Part shown: piece after piece, positions 13,001 through 23,200 of the stretch
How the letters are laid out: each line of letters opens with the position of its first letter
Numbering within the stretch: the first letter of the stretch is position 1
Source: Stercorarius parasiticus
Lineage: Eukaryota; Chordata; Aves; Charadriiformes; Stercorariidae
Assembly: GCA_013396915.1 (NCBI GenBank)
Contig: VWZL01001934.1
Coordinates: 755,122-819,121, forward strand
Reading direction: 5' to 3'
DNA length: 64,000 nt
Program-made: the position numbers and the translations under genes
Notes under the pieces: model-generated
Told to the model about the DNA's origin: nothing
Seen by the model: the letters and a program-made list of their open reading frames with translations, nothing else
The model's database searches: none

Positions 13001-16000
13001 AGTCCAGGCACTTGTAACCAGTTTACACAAGACAGACAATAGCAACTTGAATCCCAAGAGTATCACTGCCTTTTTGTCTTTGTCTTACGCTCTGGTTTAC
13101 ATAGAGAGCAACTGCTACAGCAGAGAAGCAATGCTAAGCATCAGCTCATCTTCCTGGAAGAAAGGAGCTTGAAAACCTACTTTTCTGTCCCACTACAAAG
13201 AGAGAACAAACCTTTTGGCAAAAGAAGTGATGAAGAAAAGTGGTACTTCAAATATCTGGAAGTCATACAGCCTTTTTCTAATTTGCCAAATTGAAAACCA
13301 TGTCTGCTTCCAAGTTTGGCCTCTGCATATTTCTCCTGTGGGCTCAGAATCAGACACATGAGGAAATGAATCCTTGTCACAATATTTTAAGGAAAAGGTA
13401 ATGTTGTAAAAATGCACATTTCAAAAAACAATTATACTGGATATCCACTGTTTTTCACGTACTGAAAGCAACAAGCATCAGTACACAAATATGTTATTTT
13501 AACATCTGAAACATTTCTCAATTGGGGTAATTTCCTCCCTCCTCCTCACCCACCCCTCCTTCCATAACAAGTAGAAGATTGGTAATGAGTAGTCCATAAC
13601 TCACATCTGAGTACTTCATGCAATGGTACTGGGAAGTTTCTCCGAGTCCCAAGTATTACCTTTGACTCCAAGCTTCACACATCTACTCAAATGTTTTTTT
13701 AACTAGGTTACAAATGAAAACTAGACTTCAGTTTTTGTTGTGTTAATTCATCCCTGTAAGACTTGAATCCCACCTTAATTTGCTTTATCATTTAAGAATA
13801 CATTATTTTAACAGTTATAGAAATATAACATTAAAAACCTTTCAAAACTTCAACAATCAGGTTATAAAATATACAACAGTCAAAATGCGCAATAAAAGTC
13901 AAACAGTATAAGCACAAGCAGCAGTTGGCCAGTTACTATACTATCATGTATATACCACCTGTCTAGAGTCAGCCTTCTCTTTGTAGAGCCTGCTTTGGTT
14001 TGACTGAAGACGGCAGCTATCCCTGCACCATAGCGCTTGGGCAGCAGAGGAGAAGTCTTAGTCACTTACCCTCAGAGGCTACCCTTTGATTAAAAGAGTA
14101 CAGAAAAGAAAAGTCAAAACTGGTTCTCTACACACAGGTCACAGTACCAGACAGTTCAGTCAGCAGAAATATGATCTTTGGATTCACTAAAGGTTTTTAA
14201 ACCACATTATGGGTAAAAAAAAATTATTGTCTTAAAAGCATTATCTATTCGTTAAGTTTAAGACCTGGACTTTTACATAAGCTTCCCATCCCCAAGCAAA
14301 TCTTTACTATAATAAGAGCAACAAGGCAGAGGACATTTCTTGGCAAACATGAAAACACTGAGTTTATCCAGTCTTAGAAGCTGACATCTTGCATTATCCA
14401 TACAGATAAATAAAATTTAGCTGTGCTGAGTTTTTGATACACCTGTAATCAAGCTCAAGCCCTGGAAAAAGCCATTTCCCAGCACTGCTAACAGACTTTA
14501 ACTACACATTATTTTCTCTGAAGAACAAAACAAACCAAGGAAATGCTATAACCCACTCAACATTTTCCCTTCAGCTGAAAGGTAAAAGCAGAGAAGAGGG
14601 AAGTGAGAAGTCAGGGTGGAAAGCTACCTTACCATTAAAACAGTGCCTCTAACTTAAGAGGCCGATCAACATTTGGGTAGTAGTTTGGGCACGCCAAGAA
14701 ACACCGAAGCTGTCTGGTGTGGCCCACAATCATTTCTGAGCAAGTTGCCCAGAGTGCCTCAAGTGACATATTTCTGCTACTGCCCCTGCTGGTCTCTTGT
14801 AACAAAGAAAATCAACTTACCATGAAGTCTGGACCAGGTGTTGGTTACGTTCACATTCTAATACCTGAAGGTACATAACGATTATCTGGAAGATATGGGT
14901 TATTCAGTTATTAACAAGAATCTTGAGAGCCACCTATTTATTTCAGAGGGACATCCACGAGGCATGTGTTATTCTCTTTCAAGCTCTAAAACACTCCACG
15001 TGAGAGAGCGTTTGCAACATCCCCAGTGTTTATCCACAGAGCTTCTGCTCTCCAATGCAAAAGTTTGCACGAGTTGACACTTGACCAGATCTGACCTTCC
15101 TAGCTCTCCGTCTTCTGAGCTCAGTCATCCTGCTATTCATCTAGATGTCTTGTCTTCAACTGTTTTCAAGCTAGGTATGTTCTCCTACACAATTCACGAT
15201 TCCTTTTTAGCTGTAACTTTGGAGAAAATATTGCTAGCTGCAATAAGTAGTAACAGAAGCGTAACGGTATTTGCACGGAACATGTTGTGTGTCACTGGTT
15301 TCTTCAGTTCTATTTTTTTTTTCTTAGGTTTGAAAGGAAAACAAGGATGCAGATAAAAAAAGACTACACTAACAGCAGAAATTCATACCAATTAACAAAC
15401 AAGTACAATTGTCCTCTGGGGTACTGATAACACGAGTGAATTCTGAAAATCAAGCAGGCTTTAAAAGACCTTAAGACAGCAGTAGTTTTTAGAGGAAGAA
15501 AGAGCAAGAGGAAGATCCCAAGTTCTGCTAGCACAGAAGTAGGAGGTTCTTTTACCACACTTAACTACTTAAGGCATAGCACTAATGGTACTAAAGCACC
15601 AAGTCAAACATTTGCAGTAGTTACATTCTCCAAGTATCATCCTAGTCTGATACATCATACTCCAATATTGGAAATCGCCTCATTTCTAGTGAAACTCTTT
15701 ACACTTGAGTATACTTTCCAGAATATAAGAAACACTGCAACTAGCTCATATGGGTTTAACGACCTCAGCATGTTTCCACAAGGAGCGATCATGACACGCA
15801 GTGTTTCTGGTAACAGGATATCACAACCCTAGGTCTCCAAATTCCTTTCTGCTAAGGAATCTGTTTAGTTGACATTTTCTAACACCAAAGCTACCTACTT
15901 ATATAATATAATAAGAATACTTAGCATCTGCATCCACCTCCAGCCGTCATTCAGCAGTGATACAAGACCAACTAGTAAGAATCTCTTAAATGAGAAAGAA

Positions 16001-18416
16001 GATATCGAGATCATAAGAAGCTAGCTTCACTGAATTAACTAGCGTTATCACATACAAACTATGCCTAACTGCATGGAAGCTGTAGTCTACTCAAAGCATT
16101 TATAGCATATGAAACACTGATGAAATTAACTTATACAGTACAAACCTTATGAGGGTGCTTTACATGAACACAAAATCCCAACTCCTTTAACACTCTTCTT
16201 TCTGCCTTAATAATTTGGTTCTTCAAATTCACATATTCTTGATCCAGTATAAGAGGCACAGGTTTTCTGCAAGACAATTTCATATTCTGAAGATACTCTT
16301 AACCTCAAAGAGTACTCATATGCAGGTTAAATTGTGTTGTCTAAAAGTAACAGGCATCACTATTTATAACACCAAAAATGTTTACTGAATAAAACAGGTC
16401 AACTCACTTTTCTCCTTCATGAGATCTCTTCAAAAAGTTCCCCAATTTATGAAACAGGGAATGATACTATCATCGGCCCATGAAGTTTAGTAATTAAAAT
16501 ACAACATAAATACTTCAGATTATTTCAAAGTCTGAGCTTACTTTTTTTCCCGTAGATGTCTAAGGCGATGGAACACGTTAATTACATCCCTTATGCGCCT
16601 TGGTGCTTCTTCAATTTTGGATGCCAGGTGAACACAGGCCATTGACACATGCTGAAATATAAGTATTGCAACATACTGATGTTTTGCTCAAATCAGGAAC
16701 CGATCGCCTCCAACAGCTTAAGGAGGGATAACAAGAGAAAATGGTGGTAAAACAAGGAAATACTAGAAATTTGGCAAAATCAGTACTATGTAGCTTTGTA
16801 AAATCATGTTGATCGGTAAGTAAAATCTACAGGGTAGTTACCAACACTCTGATCACATCTAAGTTGACAAATTGCCAAGACAGATCAAAGATTAAATAAC
16901 ATTTGTAGCCATATACATCTTTTAAATATTTTCTTACCTCCATGGAATGCTTCACAAAAGACTTGGTATAAAAAAACCGTTGAAATAGCACCTGTCCTGT
17001 AGCCATAGCCACCTAAAAAAGAAGTAACCACAACAGGCATTAACAAAACAACTACCATTTCCAAAAAGAAATTACCTAGAATGATTTCAACAGATTTAAG
17101 ACCCAGAAGACTAGCTCAACTATATTTAAGTATGAGAATAAGTTTAGTGGTATCTAAAGAAAACTAGCACCCCTACCTCAGTAGTGAATGAAGCTGCCTA
17201 AGATGTTATCAATACCACAAACACTGTTTGTAAGTCAAATACATACGTTAAATCACAAATTTCTTTTATGAAGTATGAAAACATGCTCCCATTTAAATAA
17301 AGGGAAGAAAAAACACCCCAAGCCTAAAACCCAATAAAACTGAAAGCTGTAACAATACGCCACAAAAACGTTACTCTTTCAGTGTGGATGGGGGGGGGAA
17401 TCCAATCATATTATGATTTGCATATAGTCGTTAACACAATTTGAGCTGCTCATGCTCGGTAGCCAGAGCATGCCTGGGAAGTTTTACTCTCAGAGAGCAA
17501 CGAGTTCGCCATAAAAGAAAACCTTTCCGAGGTCACTGCAAGTCAAAGGAGTCTAAAAAGTCTTTCTTTCCGCAATCCCCGACCTTAAACGGAGGATCCC
17601 CCCGCCCGTCCCTCCCCCGTGCAGGCGGCGGAGGAAGGCGGTTACATCATCCGCTTCCTGCTCCCGGCCGGGCGGGGAAGGCCGCAGGCCCCACGGCCCT
17701 CCCGGCGCAAACCCCAGCCACAAGGGGCAGCTCCCAGACCCTCACCGCCTCTAAAACCGCGGATGGCGGCCTAGCGAGTGAGTGCCGGCTCCCGCGGGCC
17801 GAGGCCTAGCGAAAAAAGCTCTCCCCCGACAGGGAACGCGCTCCCGAGCCCACACCCGCCCCGCCGCGGCCTTCTTCCCCGCGACCAGGCCGCGGCCCAG
17901 CCCCACCTGCGGCAGACGAAGCAAGATGCCGGCCGCCTGGATGAGTTCGCAGCCGGTGACCCGCAGCTCGGTCTCGGTGTCGGGGTCGAGACCGCTGCTC
18001 ATGGAGGGGGTGAAGCGCAGGGTGTGCTCAGGCAGCAGGCAGTTCTCCAGGGTGATCAGCACCCCCGAGTACAGCCGGTCCCCGATCAGCACCGCCCCGG
18101 GGCCCGGTGCCGGTGCACCGNNNNNNNNNNNNNNNNNNNNNNNNNNNNNNNNNNNNNNNNNNNNNNNNNNNNNNNNNNNNNNNNNNNNNNNNNNNNNNNN
18201 NNNNNNNNNNNNNNNNNNNNNNNNNNNNNNNNNNNNNNNNNNNNNNNNNNNNNNNNNNNNNNNNNNNNNNNNNNNNNNNNNNNNNNNNNNNNNNNNNNNN
18301 NNNNNNCTCCCCACTGGGGCACATCCCACCGCCGTAGCGCCGCCAGCTTGAGGCCCCACCGGGCCGCTGCCTCCCACCGCCACCACAGCCGCCGCGCTGC
18401 CCGACCCCGCCGCCAT
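9656..18416 (-). CDS. CCNL2: Cyclin L2, 11 coding exons (exon 1 interrupted by an N gap)
   Basis: Cyclin L2 is a nuclear-speckle cyclin that partners CDK11 and affects transcription and pre-mRNA splicing. Exons in transcription order: 17907-18416, 16938-17012, 16542-16651, 16146-16266, 14821-14885, 11875-11974, 11685-11789, 11313-11454, 10423-10540, 10241-10333, 9656-10010. All joins keep frame with GT-AG sites; total 1794 nt (597 aa, 62 of them unread N). The N-terminus is Ala/Gly-rich, followed by [10 protein letters not shown] and the tandem cyclin boxes (e.g. [60 protein letters not shown]). The C-terminus is an Arg/Ser domain ending [10 protein letters not shown]. The '[13 protein letters not shown]' and 'FQRFFYTK' signatures fit CCNL2 rather than the paralogue CCNL1. 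Human CCNL2 is about 520 aa, so the N-terminal region is long here, perhaps because the gap is oversized. Start is the ATG at 18414-18416. Confidence 0.96.
11975..14820 (-). other. CCNL2: CCNL2 intron 5 (2.8 kb)
   Basis: Intron within the cyclin box region. No constitutive exon is needed here because flanking exons join in frame (…QTS W NYMND…). It contains donor-like sites around 13960-14070 (minus), discussed as a possible alternative exon. Otherwise AT-rich with simple T and A tracts. Confidence 0.6.
18121..18306. other. Assembly gap (186 N) inside CCNL2 exon 1
   Basis: A run of 186 N interrupts the GC-rich first coding exon. The length is a multiple of three, so the frame is nominally preserved, but whether the gap size is measured or estimated is unknown. 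Confidence 0.99.
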
Positions 18417-18540
18417 TTTGTGGTGGTGCCGCCGCNTGACGCACCGGTTGGGAATTTGAACGAGGCGGAGGGGGCGGGACTTCCGCCGCCCGCCACCGCC
18501 CTCAGGTGCGGTGGGGCGGCCTGGGCCTAACTCCCTCTCA
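18417..18540 (-). promoter_or_regulatory. CCNL2: CCNL2 CpG promoter / 5' UTR
   Basis: The GC-rich sequence directly upstream of the CCNL2 ATG contains a CRE-like TGACGCA (18437-18443), an Sp1-type GGGGCGGGAC (18471-18480) and an overlapping ETS/GABP-type site (acttccg, 18479-18485). This is typical of a TATA-less housekeeping promoter. A single N at 18436 marks a sequence join. Site functions are inferred from motif only. Confidence 0.55.
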
Positions 18541-18607
18541 CACCGGGGCAGCGCCAGAATTCACCACGCAAATGGCTTCTCCAGGAGCAGTTACCAAAAA
18601 AAATATC

Positions 18608-18613
18608 TTTATT
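18608..18613 (-). promoter_or_regulatory. MRPL20: Poly(A) signal of MRPL20
   Basis: Minus-strand AATAAA (plus tttatt) about 230 nt past the MRPL20 stop codon. It implies a cleavage site near 18590, immediately beside the CCNL2 promoter. Confidence 0.65.
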
Positions 18614-18839
18614 ATGTCCTTAACAGAAAGCGTCTGCACGCTATGTATGTCATTAACGCTGGGACTTCTACAGGCCCGACTAACCACCGCCTGGCACCTC
18701 GACCTCCCCCCGTCCTCCCACCGGGACCCTCCTGAGAGGATTTTCTTCTGCAGCTACGATCTCAGCAGCAGTCAGCGAGCGAGGTTACTTCGCAATACAA
18801 GTTCCTCTTTATAACACGTATCTGCAGACTCTTCTAATA

Positions 18840-21800
18840 TCAATAGTGGTGTACGATACGTGAAAATATCCCCTCCGGTTCTTTTCCATCTCCCAGGGCA
18901 GCAAGGAAGCCTTCTTGTCTCCTCCTCTGGGCTAAGGCAGCTAGGGACTTGAATGTTTTCGGCTCGTAAATAGCCAAATCGGCAATCACTTTCCTATTCA
19001 GCTCCACCTGTGACTAAATGTGAGAAAATTTGTTGGTTAAGTACTGTAATTTTTAGGAACAACAGTGAAATGCTTAATGATTACTTGAGGTCTTAAGGCA
19101 AATTACCTTTTTTCTACAGTGTACAATTTTGGAACTATTAGAGAAATGTAAGACATGGCTACTCGGCCACAGATGTCTCATTAAGTGACTGTGTAAAATT
19201 CGTTTTACTGACTTTATCAAAGTCTTTCTGGTAGAAACCAAAGACTGAAGAAGGATCTGTTATTTCATGGAAGGCCACATTACAGGTTAATCCAGGGCAT
19301 TTGTTTCGGTTCTTAGACATATTCACATTTACTTGTTGTGCTAGAAGCTGCTTGGTATCTTAAAATTTGCCCTGCAATAGCGGAAGAAAGACTGCAGGAT
19401 CAAATACTCTTAACAAGGCTAGATATTGCAGTTAACTGCATATTCATAGAGGGAGATATTCTATACAAGTTTGCTTCTTTTGGATCTTTTAACAGAGAAC
19501 CCTACAAAAATACATTGCCCTGAGACAAATCAAAGGGACAGACATCTTGAGGGATAAAAAAGAAAAAAAGGAGAAATTAGTTAGTTTTTAGACAGTGCTT
19601 GATTCTTTGGGTTACAGTATGACAAGTGTAACCAGGAGAATGAGTGTATAAATTTCAGAAACTGTGTAACTTTACAGAACACACGTCAGAAAACCTAGAA
19701 AGTTATTGATTTATTTGAAACATAGATAAAAGGTTTTGAAATAGGCTATACATTTATATGTAGTTCCACTTTAAGAAGCAGAAACACTACCTTTTTATTA
19801 AGACCACAGCCAAGAGAAACAAGTTTTAATTTTACAGTTTAAGTATCAGCAAATTAAAACTTATTCCCCAGCATGCTTAAGAACAAGGGGCAATGCACCA
19901 ACTCCCTGCATTGTCCATGCTCACCGAAACACAAAGCTAGTAGTTAAAAGAATAGATTTCTTAGGGTTGTTTTCGCTAATCCAAGCTTTGTATTTTGAAA
20001 TTTCTTGAACTAAAGGCAGCTGTCATTTAATGCCTGCAGTAGCAATAAGTGTAAAAGCATTTTAGAAGTCTTGTTCTTAAGTTGCGCAGTAAAAGTTTTG
20101 GGGACAGAACAAGGTGTGAAGCAACAATGTTCACCAGGATAAAAGGGGTTAAGCACATAAGGAAGAGAAACAGGTTTAGGGCAGAACTTAGTTCCTGCAG
20201 TGAACCAAACTCCTTTCATAAGCAGAGGGCCTTTCATCACTAGAACTCGGAAGCAGGACCATGTTGGCAGACATTCAGTCTGACAGAAGGAGCTTTTCAA
20301 TCCCTCCACCATGCCTTGTGCTGCTATTGCCTGCTTGGGCCCGAGTTTGGAAGTCCTCACCATTATTCTTCAAAGATCGGCAAGTGGAGGCAGCAGCTTC
20401 AATTCCTTGCAGTTGCATTCTTAGAGAGTAACCAGCAACCCTTTGATTATGTTTTGTCAGACTACATCTAATTGAAAGATTTCAGAGTTCTAACAAATTA
20501 ATTTGCCTGGCACTTCAGAGAACCTCTCTCAGACATTTTCACCAATTTGTTGTTTCAAAGTAATTACTTCCCAAGCATCATCCTTACCTTAAGCAGATTG
20601 CTTATGAAAGTCGGGTATTTCAAACCATGTTCAAGGGAAGCTGCTTCAATCCTCGTGATCCAGAGCTGAAAGTGTAAAAATTAACATCTTAGATGATAAA
20701 ATACTTCAAAAGTAAACCTTTTGTCATGCAGGTCTGCTCACATTTAGTAAATATAACATTTTCAGACCTACAGTCTTCTCAGTGCAACATACACACGTAT
20801 GAACTTCAGAACATGAGCTTTTTCAGACCACAGAGGGACTATGCTTACTTTAAAATCATACTTATCAGCCACCAGTTAAACATTTCGAGAGAACCCACCA
20901 GTAAAGAAAATTACTATTTCAGTTCTGCTCTTCTCGCATTTTAATGTTTATATGTAACATTTTGCTCTTTACCGCTCTGAGGATTCTCTTCTTCTCTCTT
21001 CTGGCCTTTGTGGACTTCACAAAAGCTCTCCGAACACTTCGTACAGCCAGCTTATAGCAGCGGTTCTTCCTTCCACGAAAATGCTGAAACAAAACCACGA
21101 CACTCTTGTTCAGTTATCTTTAAGGCTGTTAAACCCTTCAATACTACTAATATGTGCTTGTTCAATAATATTAATTCAATAATATTAATATGTGCTCTTC
21201 ATACCAAGGATCACAAAATGCATCACAACCATCAGCTAAGCCTTCAGCCTCCATATAATGAAAGTATTTTTTCCTTGTTTTCCAGCATGGGAAACCTGAA
21301 GCCAAAAAGTTGAGAGCCGGGGGAAAAATTTCAGTCCAGCAGGCGGGAGCCAAAGCCAGGCCTCATTTTAGGCTGTGGTTCCAGGGAGAAGGCAACTGGC
21401 AAAATCACCTCCAGTGCTTTCAGCCAACCTCTAAACTCAAGTATTTATTCTCATTCCTGAGCTGCCCTCTCAGTTTTGTCAGTATGTTTTCGGGGATGGG
21501 ACAATAGCCTCTGATATGTCAAAAACATTGCAGTTGCCCAAATAAAAAGCATAATGAAAGAAGTTTACTGGAGCTACCACTGACACCCAGCTAACATGAA
21601 GTAAGAAGAAGCCAGTGCTGCGCAGTCAGAGAAATAAATTACTGCTCCTGGCACTGTGGGCAGCTTGGGCACTACAAGACATAGATAGTGTCACTTACTT
21701 CAACATTTTCCACCTCAATACTACACCAAGACGCACTACCTCCCGTGCTTGTCCTCCCGATGCGTTCTCACTTTTATTCACACCCATCCACGTGCTATGA

Positions 21801-22725
21801 CATGGCATGAAAAAACAGGCATGTTCATGACCTTGTCCTGCTTTGAGCGACACAGGACTCATTTATCTTCTAATGCTTGGGAAAACTGCACTTTTAGAAG
21901 ACTCCAGTGTCTGAATTGGGGAAAATATTTACTTTATAACCACCTCTGGTGTGTGGGTTTCAAGGTCTTGGTGTTTTCGAGCTCGCCAGGTGCAGGGACG
22001 AGGAGGAGCGAGACCCGAGCACTTGACCCAAGCTGCCAACAGGTTATTTCATACCATGAACATGACATTCAATAGAAATGAGAAAATTTGCTGAGTTCTC
22101 TCTCTTTATATGATGGCTGTGACCCTGAGAACTCCTTGCCCCAGTGCTGAAGCCCTGAGCCCTTCCCTTCCTCCCAAAGCCACACCGCTCGCAGTGTCTC
22201 ACATGGGCTGTCCCTGCTGGGAGTTGCACGGCTTCTGCTGGGGGAATGGGCTGGGTGTGATCCTCGTGTATTTTATACTGGTATCGGGATCAATACTGGT
22301 TCTTTAGTGTTACTAATGTTAATTATCTAGTCTTATTCTATCCAACCCTCGTGTTTCCTTGCCTTTTCCTGATTCCCCTTCCCGTGTGGGGAGCGGTCCT
22401 TACGTGACAAAATAGTTGTCTAAACGACAATAAACTGCTGTGGGTCTCCCAAACCGTAACAGGCCAGTATATCGCTCGCTGCCTGCCCTCCCTCTGCTGG
22501 GGCAGGGCTGGCGGACACCCCAACGAGGGGACAGGACAGGACAGGCCGCTGTCCCGCTCCCCGGGCCCGGGGCGCCTCCGGGGGAGGAGCGGCCGCCCCC
22601 GCTCCGGTGGGCAGCGGGGGGCCGGCGAGGACACTCACCCGCGCGTACTTGAGCACCTCCTGCACCCTCCAGAAGCGGTCGGTGAGGCGGCTGCGGAGCC
22701 ATCGCGGCGCGCTCAGCAGCACCAT
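18840..22725 (-). CDS. MRPL20: Mitochondrial large ribosomal subunit protein bL20m, 4 exons
   Basis: Component of the mitochondrial 39S ribosomal subunit (bL20 family), acting in the mitochondrial matrix in translation of mtDNA-encoded proteins. Exons in transcription order: 22639-22725, 20973-21083, 20588-20665, 18840-19013; all phase 0 with GT-AG joins. They give 149 aa, the same as my recollection of the human protein. Exon 1 encodes [20 protein letters not shown]…, a basic amphipathic start fitting a mitochondrial presequence. Exon 2 carries the RNA-binding [20 protein letters not shown] block and exon 3 [18 protein letters not shown]. Exon 4 ends [11 protein letters not shown] then TGA at 18840-18842. 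It lies head-to-tail with CCNL2 on the same strand, as in human. Intron 1 holds an LTR-like insertion. Confidence 0.97.
19014..20587 (-). other. MRPL20: MRPL20 intron 3
   Basis: AT-rich intron, no repeat or RNA gene recognised. The antiparallel frames at 20010-20363 have no domain. Confidence 0.7.
21834..22461 (+). mobile_element. Solitary LTR-like element, copy B (in MRPL20 intron 1)
   Basis: Starts TGTCCTG near 21834 and plausibly ends …CCGTAACA at 22461. An AATAAA about 40 bases before that end would fit an LTR polyadenylation signal. It matches copy A (2635-3179) in inverted orientation over about 430 bp, e.g. around 21885-22060 and 22200-22320. No coding region of a retrovirus is present and no clear target duplication was found, so it is a solo LTR or LTR-like nonautonomous element. 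It ends less than 200 bp from MRPL20 exon 1. Confidence 0.5.
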
Positions 22726-22860
22726 CCCCGCGTCCCCCCGCGGCAGCGCGGCGCCTTCCGGGGCGGGGACCGGGGGGGGCGGTCCCCGGCCCGCACCTTC
22801 CGCCGGCACCGGCGGCCGCCCCGGGCCGCACCGCCTCGGGGTTGCACTGCAACGGGTTGG
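22726..22860 (-). promoter_or_regulatory. MRPL20: MRPL20 CpG promoter
   Basis: GC-rich sequence upstream of the MRPL20 ATG. It contains an ETS-type CCGGAAG (plus cttccgg, about 22755) directly joined to GC boxes (GGGGCGGGGAC). ETS/GABP plus Sp1 sites are usual at nuclear-encoded mitochondrial ribosomal genes. Motif-based inference. Confidence 0.55.
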
Positions 22861-22920
22861 TTGGTGCACGGTGTAACGGGGTGAGTTCGGGGGGCTGCTG
22901 CTGAAACTCCCTGAATAAGA

Positions 22921-23200
22921 ATCCCAGAATGGTTTGGGTTGAAGGGACCTTAAAGACCACCCGGTACCACCCCCTGCCCTAGACAGGGACACCCCCCACC
23001 AGACGAGGTTGCTCCAAGGCCCGTCCAACCTGGCCTTGAACACCTCCAGGGATGGGGCAGCCACAGCTTCTCTGGGCAGCCTGGGCCAGGGGCTCACCAC
23101 CCTCACAGCAAAAAATTTCTTCTTGATATCTCATCTAAATCTCCCTTCTTTGAGTTTAAAACCATTCCCCCTCGTCTATCATAGTGAAAAACTCTTTTCA
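22921..23200 (-). mobile_element. CR1 LINE 3' fragment
   Basis: Antisense CR1 3' end, beginning 'cccagaatggtttgggttga' and running through 'gggatggggcagccacagct' to 'accattccccctcgtctatc'. It lies just upstream of the MRPL20 promoter. Confidence 0.92.

Noticed and set aside
17751..18530. Plus-strand open frames through the N gap (up to 250 aa)
   Set aside because: Mirror images of the GC-rich CCNL2 exon 1 and gap; the minus-strand frame is the one with cyclin L2 sequence and correct splice joins.
22244..22320. Possible protein-coding exon shared by 2687-2893 (minus) and 22110-22307 (plus)
   Set aside because: The shared reading frames arise because both lie in copies of the same LTR-like element, not from a gene.
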